Origin: Yersinia artesiana
GTDB lineage: Bacteria > Pseudomonadota > Gammaproteobacteria > Enterobacterales > Enterobacteriaceae
Length of the DNA: 64,000 nucleotides
Assembly: GCF_902726545.1 (NCBI RefSeq)
Contig: NZ_CACVAD010000006.1
Coordinates: 46,768-110,767, forward strand
Direction: 5' to 3'
Below the pieces are notes generated by a model. The model was not told the origin of the DNA, made no database searches, and was given only the letters and a program-made list of their open reading frames with translations. Position 1 is the first letter of the stretch, and the number at the start of each line of letters is the position of its first letter. The position numbers and the translations under genes are program-made. This document shows positions 1 to 6,821 of this stretch, piece after piece.

Positions 1-692
1 TGCTCCTCCTCAGAGGGGCCAGGAGACAGGACTTCGCGAATACAGCTGAAGTGCGGAAGAGCCCGGATAAAGCCCGCCTGTGTGGTTAACTGGCTGAGAC
101 GTTTTCGCGGGGTAAAAGTGGTGTTCAGAACTGTCACCGCATGGATAGTCGCCAGAGGATGCACGGTGATATGCCCGTTAAGTTCACCGGTGAGATACCA
201 GCAGCCTTCGAGTGATATCAGGCGGTATGGGGCCAACCCGTCACAGCGCTCTCCCTCGGCCAACAGCAGCACCCGCTGACAGGCGGTTATGGCACTGACG
301 AGGCGGTAGAACACCAGTGAGCTGGCCGGGGACACAGACTGTGGCGGCTGCCATACCAGACACGGCATCCCTCCTGCAGTGAGCAGCATGCCCGCCAGAC
401 GCCGGTCCAGCCCCGGAAAAATATCGGCCAGTCCTGCCCGGTGAGCAAAGGTCAGCGCATCCAGTTCGCCCTGTACTCCTCCACCGGTACTGCGCAGGCG
501 GCATTGCCCCCGTCGATACTCAAGGTCGAGGTACATCAGCCGTTCGCGAAAATCCCGTCGCAGGGTACGGACTGACACACCAAACTCTGCAGCCAGCCGC
601 GCCATGTTCAGCGTTTCACCGGCAACCAGGCGGCTGATTATCAGTGACAGCCTGACAGCCAGCCGGTCATGACGGCGCTCTGCCTGTGCCAT
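1..692 (-). CDS. WYL-domain transcriptional regulator (partial, runs off the window)
   Basis: The frame is open from the ATG at 692 to the window edge, about 230 codons, so the C-terminus is missing. Residues 20-50 form a helix-turn-helix of the DeoR/HTH_11 type containing AAEFGVSVRTLRRD. Further on, a segment with GCWYLTG followed by ITVHPLATI matches the WYL ligand-sensing domain. WYL regulators usually respond to nucleic-acid or nucleotide signals and often sit in defence islands. The neighbours (YfjQ-like and YfjP-like genes on the same strand) give the same order as the E. coli CP4-57 prophage (yfjP-yfjQ-yfjR), so this is probably the YfjR equivalent. Family confidence is high; its target genes are unknown. 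Confidence 0.8.
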   Translation of the reverse strand, partial: MAQAERRHDRLAVRLSLIISRLVAGETLNMARLAAEFGVSVRTLRRDFRERLMYLDLEYRRGQCRLRSTGGGVQGELDALTFAHRAGLADIFPGLDRRLAGMLLTAGGMPCLVWQPPQSVSPASSLVFYRLVSAITACQRVLLLAEGERCDGLAPYRLISLEGCWYLTGELNGHITVHPLATIHAVTVLNTTFTPRKRLSQLTTQAGFIRALPHFSCIREVLSPGPSEEE

Positions 693-900
693 CTTAAATC
701 TCCGTAATAGTTAACTGACTGAATATGAAATGATTCTAAAGAGGGGGGCGGACAGGGTATGGACATGGAATGAACTATTTTTTATCTGCCTCCGGAAGCA
801 GGCCCGACGCGGCACACCGTGAAATGCGGTGATAAAACACTCAATCCAATGAGGGGGAAACGGACAGGGAGTGTCCTTTGTTAACATGGAGATAACACTC

Positions 901-1725
901 TCAGGACTGAAACCCACTCAGCATCGCTTCCGCCATCACCCAGAGAGCCCGGTTGAGCTTCACATCTCCGTCGATACCACGCACGGCGCGGGTATGTGTT
1001 CGCCCGCCTTTTGCACTCCGGCCACTGAGCCCGCCCTTAATCAGGTTCTCCTGAATACGCTGGTATGTGGTCCACAGATCATTGCTCTCATCCTGCCAAC
1101 GGCGTGGGGAGAGTATCTGAGGTGCTGTCACCGGCTGGTGGTCCTCACCAAAACGGTACGTCAGTGCAGCCTGTGCCAGCGCCTGTTGTGCAGGTGGCGG
1201 TAGCATCAGAGACTGCATGGCATCACGCTTCTCTTCCACGCGGTCAAAAATCCCCAGCACTTCATACGCCCCCTCAATCACCTGACTCACCACATCCCCT
1301 TTGTGCGGCACCCGCACCTCACCAAACGACTCACCGCAGACAAGTCCGTTCTGGCATACCGCACGGAATAATCCCGGCAACATCTGATACGAGCTGGTGC
1401 CATCATGGGAATTAAGCAGAATGATTTCCGGGACTTGCTTGCCGGTAATTTGCCCCTCCCGACGCAGGCGCAGCATGTGCTTTGTATGCTCACGGCGACC
1501 AGGGTCTCTCACTCGAGTCTGGCAGGCAAAGAAAGGCTGAAAGCCTTCACGCTGCAGATTTTCAAGAACGGTAATGGTTGGTATCCAGGTATACCGTGCG
1601 CTGCGTGACGCATGCTTCTCCTCGCTGAAGACACTGGGCACCACACGAAACAGCTCTTCGTGGGTTAACGGACGGTCACGACGGATAAGATTTGCTGCGC
1701 CAAAGCGCGAAGCCAGACGGGTCAT
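901..1725 (-). CDS. DUF932 protein, YfjQ/YafZ type
   Basis: A 274-residue protein resembling E. coli YfjQ/YafZ over its whole length (MTRLASRFGAANLIRRDRPL at the start; ILLNSHDGTSSYQ and CQNGLVCG in the middle). DUF932 proteins are common on plasmids, prophages and islands; their biochemical role is not established. I chose the start at 1725 because GAGGAG lies 8 bases upstream and the family starts there; an in-frame start at 1773 would add 16 unrelated residues. It lies downstream of the YfjP-like GTPase gene with a strong terminator between them, so the two are probably transcribed separately. Next on the strand is the WYL regulator. Confidence 0.88.
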   Translation of the reverse strand: MTRLASRFGAANLIRRDRPLTHEELFRVVPSVFSEEKHASRSARYTWIPTITVLENLQREGFQPFFACQTRVRDPGRREHTKHMLRLRREGQITGKQVPEIILLNSHDGTSSYQMLPGLFRAVCQNGLVCGESFGEVRVPHKGDVVSQVIEGAYEVLGIFDRVEEKRDAMQSLMLPPPAQQALAQAALTYRFGEDHQPVTAPQILSPRRWQDESNDLWTTYQRIQENLIKGGLSGRSAKGGRTHTRAVRGIDGDVKLNRALWVMAEAMLSGFQS

Positions 1726-1760
1726 AAGCAGACTCCTCATGATGGAAAATAAATACAAAA

Positions 1761-1788
1761 AGCCCCGCCGCAAAATCGCGGCAGGGCT
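1761..1788 (-). terminator. Rho-independent terminator after the YfjP-like GTPase gene
   Basis: On the minus strand, an 11-bp GC-rich stem (AGCCCTGCCGC with GCGGCGGGGCT, one bulge) encloses a short loop and is followed by TTTTTG. It lies between the stop of the GTPase gene (1819) and the start of the DUF932 gene (1725). Confidence 0.85.
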
Positions 1789-1818
1789 CAGGAAACTACG
1801 AGTTAGAAGGGTTAATGT

Positions 1819-2682
1819 TCAGAAGAAGAAGTTCCAGACTGCACGAGCGACCGATACCACGATATCGCGCACAGACTGGATGACTGCCCGAACCGGGGCC
1901 GGTATCAGGGGCATGGAACTTACTGTATCCAGTACCGAGCCGACCGTTTCACCAAAATCGTCACGGGCTTTTTTATTAACGGCATCGGTACGAAGTGGAG
2001 CACTAAGCTGTACCGCTACCGGACTACTGGCCTCCCGCGGCAGGCAACGAATCATCCGTTCAACCATCATCCGCAGCCCCCACTGCAAACGTACCGACAC
2101 TGCGCAGACAGGGTTTACCGGCTGGAACAACTCATGTAGCAGGCAGATTTTGCGGCTGATATTTTGTTTCTGCTCTGTAGACAGCTTTTCACCACCGCAG
2201 GTGGGTTCAACCTTGTCGGACTGACTGATAACAAACAAAACCTTATGCCGGTATGCCTCACCAATCACCTCCCGGTAAAAATGTTCATCCACCGCCAGCG
2301 CCCGGTCATCGGCCTTGATCAACCACAGCACCAGGTCGAGCCGAGGAAGTTGTTCACGGTAGAGTGCGGCATATTCAGCATCCCGTAGTTCGGACTCTCC
2401 AACGCCGGGTAGGTCCCTAATTGTCATAAAGCGTTTGCCGAGCTGCAGGCGAAACTGCAGTGGTTTTCGAGTACATGCCGCCACATCACTGATCGGTGAT
2501 ATATCCCCAGCAAACAGGGTATTGCACAGGCTGCTCTTTCCCGTCCCGGTTTTGCCCATAATGCCTATCACCGGCTCATAGTGAGTAAGCTGATTTATCT
2601 GCTGCAGAATGCGTTCAGAGACCCATTGGGGCAGGCCGGAAAGCGGTTGCTGCAGTGACTGCAGACCGTCAAATTGTTTCAT
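1819..2682 (-). CDS. YfjP/YkfA-family GTPase
   Basis: A 287-residue P-loop GTPase of the Era/EngA-like superfamily, close to E. coli YfjP. The Walker A (G1) motif is GKTGTGKS at residues 43-50 and G3 is DLPGVGES near residue 90; SQSD near residue 150 fits the G4 position. The C-terminus is hydrophobic (PLIPAPVRAV and ARAVWNFFF), suggesting an amphipathic or membrane-contacting helix. The start at 2682 has GAGGAG 5 bases upstream; a longer frame from 2793 would run through the upstream terminator hairpin. These GTPases accompany YfjQ-type proteins in CP4-57-like elements. Their cellular target is not known. Confidence 0.88.
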   Translation of the reverse strand: MKQFDGLQSLQQPLSGLPQWVSERILQQINQLTHYEPVIGIMGKTGTGKSSLCNTLFAGDISPISDVAACTRKPLQFRLQLGKRFMTIRDLPGVGESELRDAEYAALYREQLPRLDLVLWLIKADDRALAVDEHFYREVIGEAYRHKVLFVISQSDKVEPTCGGEKLSTEQKQNISRKICLLHELFQPVNPVCAVSVRLQWGLRMMVERMIRCLPREASSPVAVQLSAPLRTDAVNKKARDDFGETVGSVLDTVSSMPLIPAPVRAVIQSVRDIVVSVARAVWNFFF

Positions 2683-2709
2683 TACTGCTCCTCTGAAAAA
2701 GAATACAAA

Positions 2710-2737
2710 AACGGCAGAACCTCGTGGTTCTGCCGTT
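2710..2737 (-). terminator. Rho-independent terminator after the 310-aa gene
   Basis: A perfect 12-bp stem (AACGGCAGAACC / GGTTCTGCCGTT) with a 4-base loop, followed on the minus strand by TTTTTGT. It separates the unknown 310-aa gene (stop at 2781) from the GTPase gene (start at 2682). Confidence 0.9.
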
Positions 2738-2780
2738 AATGGGGTGTGTTCAGAGTGATGATATATATCTGTGATCTTTT

Positions 2781-3713
2781 TTAATTCTCCCAACTTTTCA
2801 GTTTAGCTTTTGCGTATGCATCATTGATCAGCATCTCAATCAATTCATTGATTTTCATTTCATTTTTACTGACCAGATAATCAAGTTGTCTCTTACTGCC
2901 TTTGCTAATATAGGTATTGAGAACCTTTTTGTTTGCAACACTATCTCTGAATTTTTTCTGACCCCATGCTTTTTTTGTTTTTATAATAAACAATTCACCT
3001 TCAGCATCAGATTTATTCTCAACCCATTGATCAAAGATTGAATGAACTTTCAGATTCATATTTTTTTTAAACCAATAATCCACATTACCATTAATCATTT
3101 TGTTCTTATCGAAGTAAGACATCACCCACTGATAATCTGCCTGGTATTTAGCATCATGTCTGGTTAATGAGAACCAGAACGGATTGCCAAATTTTTTCTT
3201 GATACGGAGCCAAGAATTTTTCAAACGCTCTAAGTTTGAACGGATATGGTTAAAGCTTGATACACGACATTGATAGTCGATCAAAAGAATTAACCCGTCA
3301 TAATTTACGCCACCCTTATCAGAATCAAGGCTCCATTCAGGTAAAGTGATATCAAGAAGAGAGGGGGTATTATTATTTGTATATAGCTTATATTCGGCAT
3401 GAATATAATTAGCAACAAATGACAACGAACGCTCACAATCAATCCACTCAAGTTCACTAAAAGGTATTAACTTACCCTCAACCTCTCGCTTACTCTTTTC
3501 AAAGAAATCCTCCGCACTCCAATATTTAACCATTTCTTTTTTATTCATATGCTTAATGCAAGACTCTTTGAAAAGAGTGGCATCATCTATTCTTTCCACT
3601 AATTCACGAGACTCATCAACATGCATTAATGCTGAGCGAAAGATATCCCAGTAAAGCCATAAATTTACTCTTTTCATCCAGAGACTGGTCACTTTTTTTC
3701 CTGCACTCATCAT
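2781..3713 (-). CDS. Uncharacterised 310-aa protein
   Basis: I do not recognise this family. The protein is lysine-rich, has no signal peptide and no obvious membrane segment. The middle (NYDGLILLIDYQCRVSSFNH, about residues 138-157) could be a beta-strand-rich core, and the C-terminal 70 residues are highly basic and helical. The gene is more A+T-rich than the adjacent GTPase gene, suggesting separate acquisition. It has its own upstream palindrome (3758-3773) and its own terminator (2710-2737), so it looks like a single-gene cargo unit. In an island with several restriction and HEPN genes a defence role is possible, but nothing in the sequence proves it. Confidence 0.75.
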   Translation of the reverse strand: MMSAGKKVTSLWMKRVNLWLYWDIFRSALMHVDESRELVERIDDATLFKESCIKHMNKKEMVKYWSAEDFFEKSKREVEGKLIPFSELEWIDCERSLSFVANYIHAEYKLYTNNNTPSLLDITLPEWSLDSDKGGVNYDGLILLIDYQCRVSSFNHIRSNLERLKNSWLRIKKKFGNPFWFSLTRHDAKYQADYQWVMSYFDKNKMINGNVDYWFKKNMNLKVHSIFDQWVENKSDAEGELFIIKTKKAWGQKKFRDSVANKKVLNTYISKGSKRQLDYLVSKNEMKINELIEMLINDAYAKAKLKSWEN

Positions 3714-3757
3714 AACCTCAAACGTAACAACAATCGTAGAAAAAGACGTAGCACTCT

Positions 3758-3773
3758 ACGTAGTATACTACGT
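3758..3773. promoter_or_regulatory. 16-bp perfect palindrome upstream of the 310-aa gene (possible operator)
   Basis: ACGTAGTATACTACGT is self-complementary. A second ACGTAG/CTACGT pair with a 4-base spacer (3746-3761) overlaps it, and CGTAG occurs again at 3735. The cluster starts about 30 bases upstream of the 310-aa gene's start (3713, minus), where an operator would lie. The minus-strand reading downstream does not end in a T-run, so it is unlikely to be a terminator for that gene. Confidence 0.5.
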
Positions 3774-4144
3774 TCTTTTTTGATTGTAATAAGCTTCTGT
3801 AACAGCTCTTCAAGCCTTGAATCTATTGATACTTAAGAGGTATGATATGCATCATATAAATGAGTATCCCGAAAACACTAGAAATTGACTATGTGCCTCA
3901 GATGACTGCCACGGGCAGCTTGTAGAAAACAGTAGGGAAACCGAGGAATGTTATCAGGTTAAAGAATAATTAAGGTTAATTGGTATTATAGAGAGTAGAT
4001 CCCAATTGATAGACATCTAACATCCCCGCCATGGGATGATATATAGCCGTCAAAAGTGATTAAAACCTGCCTTGCAGGCATCCTTTAAGTGACAGAAAAA
4101 AAAGATGTACCAATTCCTTTGGATTAACTCAAAGGAACAGAGCA
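3774..4144. other. Gene-free stretch with hairpins
   Basis: No convincing coding frame. It holds a CATCCC/GGGATG hairpin at 4021-4038 and a CCTGC/GCAGG hairpin at 4066-4078. It lies between the divergent 310-aa gene and the YfjJ-like gene and probably contains both promoters. A purine-rich site (AAAGGAACAG) just before 4145 can serve as the ribosome binding site of the next gene. Confidence 0.55.
4066..4078 (+). repeat. 13-bp inverted repeat, left copy
   Basis: CCTGCCTTGCAGG lies 67 bases upstream of the YfjJ-like gene. Its exact reverse complement lies at 4692-4704, just after that gene's stop. Each copy is also a small hairpin (CCTGC/GCAGG with a 3-base loop). Confidence 0.6.
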
Positions 4145-4681
4145 ATGCAAAAACATTACCCACATTTAAAGAAAATCATCCCTAATGACTTCCTGCTGAA
4201 CCTGATCAACCATCATCTTAATCAGATCCTGGCATGTCACGCCAAGATACTGGCGTTTCGAATGGATTTTGATTACCAGCGGGGTACTAATCGATTCATT
4301 CGTAACTCCTCGGTCGAAATACAGGATGACCTCAGAGAGCTTACTCAGACAATGATCAGCCTTCCTGGCGTTGTCGGTAGTTTCTGGGTACTGGAATGGA
4401 CATCAGAAGGGGCAGTTAATGCCCATGCTATTTTTTATCTTAATGGCCGGGAACATCAGAAATCATTCCCATTCATTTTACAGGCAGGGGAACAGTGGCA
4501 TCAAATTACCTATGGCGAGGGAAAATACCAGCGATGCAAACCAAAGGAATATCATCAGGACAACATTAACAATGTTGTTGAGTATCACAATAACGAAGCC
4601 ATAAACAGTCTCAGACGTATAGCCAGTTATCTAACAAAAGAAGACCAAAAATATGGTTATTTAATTTGGGGTTGTATATGA
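4145..4681 (+). CDS. YagK/YfjJ C-terminal-domain (inovirus Gp2-like) protein
   Basis: A 178-residue protein resembling the YagK/YfjJ C-terminal domain, a family also annotated as inovirus Gp2-type and common in P4/CP4-57-like elements. Recognisable features are AFRMDFDY near residue 38 and the block GSFWVLEWT...NAHAIFYL at 79-98. The block where relatives carry an H-x-H pair reads HAI here (H94), unlike the second copy at 12980-13591 (HYH). If the family is an HUH-type nuclease, this copy may be inactive; that is inference. It starts a module with alpA and a 191-aa orphan gene, and is flanked by a 13-bp inverted repeat. It is slightly shorter than the second copy (203 aa). Confidence 0.75.
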   Translation: MQKHYPHLKKIIPNDFLLNLINHHLNQILACHAKILAFRMDFDYQRGTNRFIRNSSVEIQDDLRELTQTMISLPGVVGSFWVLEWTSEGAVNAHAIFYLNGREHQKSFPFILQAGEQWHQITYGEGKYQRCKPKEYHQDNINNVVEYHNNEAINSLRRIASYLTKEDQKYGYLIWGCI

Positions 4682-4691
4682 GGTTCCTTCG

Positions 4692-4704
4692 CCTGCAAGG
4701 CAGG
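4692..4704 (-). repeat. 13-bp inverted repeat, right copy
   Basis: CCTGCAAGGCAGG is the exact reverse complement of the copy at 4066-4078. It starts 10 bases after the stop of the YfjJ-like gene. Confidence 0.6.
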
Positions 4705-4754
4705 GTAGACCAAGAAAGTTTAGTTAGTTTTTTACAGCAGCACCGGTTGCTATG

Positions 4755-4812
4755 CCGGAGAGGGCTGCAGTAATTCTTAACCCATCTCCGGTTCCCACTT
4801 AGCTACCGGAGA
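4755..4812 (+). promoter_or_regulatory. alpA leader with two mutually exclusive hairpins
   Basis: TCTCCGG (4785-4791) can pair with CCGGAGA at 4806-4812, which contains the alpA ribosome binding site (GGAG, 8 bases before the ATG at 4821). It can pair equally well with an identical CCGGAGA at 4755-4761. The first pairing would hide the ribosome binding site and the second would free it. A GCAGC/GCTGC pair encloses the upstream copy. This is the usual architecture of an attenuator or translational switch. The pairing is visible in the sequence; the regulatory role is inferred. Confidence 0.5.
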
Positions 4813-4820
4813 ATCAAATC

Positions 4821-5027
4821 ATGACCGTTAAACCTTCCCTGCTCGAAGATCAGTTTATCGATATGGTGTTTATCACCAGCCTACTTGGGGTTAGTGATAA
4901 ATGGATATACCGACTCATCAAGGAGGGGCTTTTCCCTAAACAGATAAAGCTGGGACGCAGTTCTCGCTGGCGGAAAAGTGAAGTGGAAGCCTGGCTACAG
5001 GCGAGAATCGACGAATCACACAGCTAG
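4821..5027 (+). CDS. alpA: AlpA-family transcriptional activator
   Basis: A 68-residue protein with the AlpA/MerR-like winged helix-turn-helix. The helix around FITSLLGVSDKWIYRLIKEG (18-37) leads into the wing FPKQIKLGRSSRWRKSEVEAWL. AlpA proteins of CP4-57 and P4-like elements activate element genes, including the excision functions in CP4-57. The ATG at 4821 follows GGAG at a good distance, and that site can be hidden in a leader hairpin (4785-4812). It sits between a YfjJ-like gene and an orphan gene, the order typical of such elements, although the integrase lies 22 kb away at the tRNA. Confidence 0.9.
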   Translation: MTVKPSLLEDQFIDMVFITSLLGVSDKWIYRLIKEGLFPKQIKLGRSSRWRKSEVEAWLQARIDESHS

Positions 5028-5129
5028 ATACCTCTCCTTACATATCACTTTCCTGACTGGCAGACTCTTTATCCGCTCATTGCGGAGGTTTGCGGCTGCC
5101 TGTCATTCAGTATTCAGGGATAATTCACC

Positions 5130-5705
5130 ATGAAAGAGACAAAGACGCGATATGACAGTTTGCTGGACAGCTATCAACGCTGGCTAAACGGGTTCACAAA
5201 ACTAGCCATCATAAATGGCATGTGTCATCCCAATATTCAGGCCAGCCATCATCTGATGGTGGGCAGCCTGTACTTTCCCGGCGCAGGGCAGATGACTGCA
5301 GTGGTACCACAATGCCTTTACCGACTGATTTACGGAAGTCTGCAGCCAGAGCCAGTATCGGTTGTGACTGATATGCAAATCAGCCTTGAGACAAAGCAAA
5401 AAACTTTACTGCACCACCCAATGCTGGAAGGTATATTGCTTAGTGAATGTATCCGCCTGAAGCAGCGTCCACTGGCAAATAGGCTGATTAGCCTATTACA
5501 ACAATTCAGTTCACCGGAGCATCGCCACAAACTGGTCTGGCTATGTTGGTACGATTTGATGATAGGTGCGACGCTGGAAGACTGGCTGGATAACCTGAAA
5601 CGTAAGGCACCTGAAGATCTAGGCTTGTGGCTGGTTGGACGGCAGGAGGAAAACATATCCCTCACGCAAATGATGGATGAATATCTGCTATTTACCGGCC
5701 ACTAA
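5130..5705 (+). CDS. Uncharacterised 191-aa island protein (full-length paralogue)
   Basis: I recognise no named family. The protein has two parts: an N-terminal region (1-95) with LYFPGAG and VVPQCLYRL, and a C-terminal helical region (96-191) starting HPMLEGILLSECIRL. A shorter relative at 11824-12252 aligns with both parts (VVPQCLLQV; LPGVLLSECYRL; LLCW in both), so this is a small family carried twice in the island. Genes of this sort commonly follow alpA in P4-like elements. No signal peptide or membrane segment. A CCGC/GCGG hairpin precedes it at 5074-5086. Function unknown. Confidence 0.72.
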   Translation: MKETKTRYDSLLDSYQRWLNGFTKLAIINGMCHPNIQASHHLMVGSLYFPGAGQMTAVVPQCLYRLIYGSLQPEPVSVVTDMQISLETKQKTLLHHPMLEGILLSECIRLKQRPLANRLISLLQQFSSPEHRHKLVWLCWYDLMIGATLEDWLDNLKRKAPEDLGLWLVGRQEENISLTQMMDEYLLFTGH

Positions 5706-5772
5706 TATCAGTTCCGATCTGTGCCGAACTGCTTTACTCCCAGGAAAAAAAGCAGAGTTTTTTCTCCGTAAC

Positions 5773-6252
5773 TGAATCGCCACGGATTATCTAGACACTT
5801 CTGAGCCGTTGATAATATTGATTTTTATATTCCGTCGGTGGCATCCGATCACTCGAACCATACCGACGCTTACTGTTATAAAACATTTCGATGTAATCAA
5901 AAATATCGCTGCGTGCTTCTTCCCGTGTTCCGTAGATCTTTTCTTTATCCGTTCACGCTTCAGTAGCTGGAAAAAGCTTTCTGCAACTGCGCTGTCGTGA
6001 CAGTTATCAAGACGGCTCATACTGCCCTCCAGACCGTACGATTTCAGGAACGACTGCCACTCATGGCTTGTGTACTGACTACCTTGATCAGAATGAACCA
6101 GCACCTGTTTTTGGGGATTACGTCGCCACACGGCCATCAAAAGTGCATTCAGAACAATACCTTTTGTCATCCGCGGTTGCATTGACCAGCCGATAACTTT
6201 GCGCGAGAACAGGCCAACAACTACGGCCAGATACAGCCAGCCTTCGTGGGTT
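5773..6252 (-). mobile_element. IS3-family insertion sequence remnant
   Basis: The right end survives: TGAATCGCCACGG (5773-5785) resembles an IS3-family terminal inverted repeat and directly abuts the end of the transposase frame. The left end, the orfA gene and the first part of orfB are missing; homology to the transposase stops near 6252, where a plus-strand gene fragment begins. The element is therefore a truncated remnant and cannot move by itself. Confidence 0.75.
5791..6252 (-). pseudogene. IS3-family transposase OrfB, truncated and frameshifted
   Basis: The DDE (rve) integrase core is recognisable: EGWLYLAVVVGLFSRKVIGW, then LVHSDQGSQYTSHEWQSF with the second catalytic Asp, then AVAESFFQLLKRERIKK with the catalytic Glu. 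The segment with the first Asp is lost at the 5' end. After RERIKK the frame shifts by one base near 5940. In the other frame the expected ending reads KIYGTREEARSDIFDYIEMF and continues to a TAG at 5791-5793. In IS elements of this family the frame at this point is normally continuous, so this is a mutation rather than programmed frameshifting. Confidence 0.85.
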
Positions 6253-6670
6253 TCGATAATGATGGGCTTTACCGTTATTATCTTCATGAAACGCTCGATA
6301 GCCTGACCTGTCGTTATGACCGAAAATACTGGCCGGGGCTCCCTGGCATCCTGCAAGTTATAGCCAGGCAGCACCCGGAAATTTGATGTCTGTCAGAAAG
6401 TGATCGGGCCATCATTAACGGGCGCGGCAAAATGCCCCCCGATTATCTCCGCGAATTATTCAGTAGCATCGAGAACGTCAGACCGGCCCATGGGGTCTGC
6501 CGAAAGAGTTTACGTTGACGGACAGTAGTTTGGCTACGCTGGCCACTGTAACGCTGGATCATAGTGAAGTGATCTCCGCAGATACGGTAAAAGTACGCCG
6601 GAGTGAATTCAGCAAAAGGGGAGAACGGGGAGCATGGTCATTTAAGTCACTGAAGGCAGTCGATATGTAG
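6252..6670 (+). pseudogene. Broken island gene, 5' end removed by the IS remnant
   Basis: From the IS junction the plus strand reads FDNDGLYRYYLHETLDSL... to a TGA at 6384-6386. It then continues in the same frame (SESDRAIINGRGKMPPDYL) to about 6480, where a frameshift leads into GPWGLPKEFTLTDSSLATLA and ends at TAG 6668-6670. The protein-like composition across three blocks suggests a former gene of at least 140 codons that has since lost its start and gained a stop and a frameshift. I do not recognise the family. Confidence 0.5.
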
Positions 6671-6821
6671 GCCACTGATATGGAAGAAGATCTTATCTGC
6701 CCTCTGACTGTTCTGCCAGGCCAACTGAAGTTAATGGCAACAGCAACCATAACGGTTACTGAATTACTAGGTGAATGCTTCTATAGTAGAATGACCTTAG
6801 GAATCACATGGAAAAGAAACG

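Noticed and set aside
1574..2224. 216-codon plus-strand frame
   Set aside because: It lies antisense to the start of the YfjQ-like gene and most of the YfjP-like GTPase gene, both with clear family motifs; its arginine- and serine-rich composition is that of a shadow frame.
5791..6252. Programmed frameshift in the IS3 transposase
   Set aside because: The shift lies near the C-terminus of OrfB, not at the orfA-orfB junction, and no complete slippery heptamer is evident; mutation is simpler.
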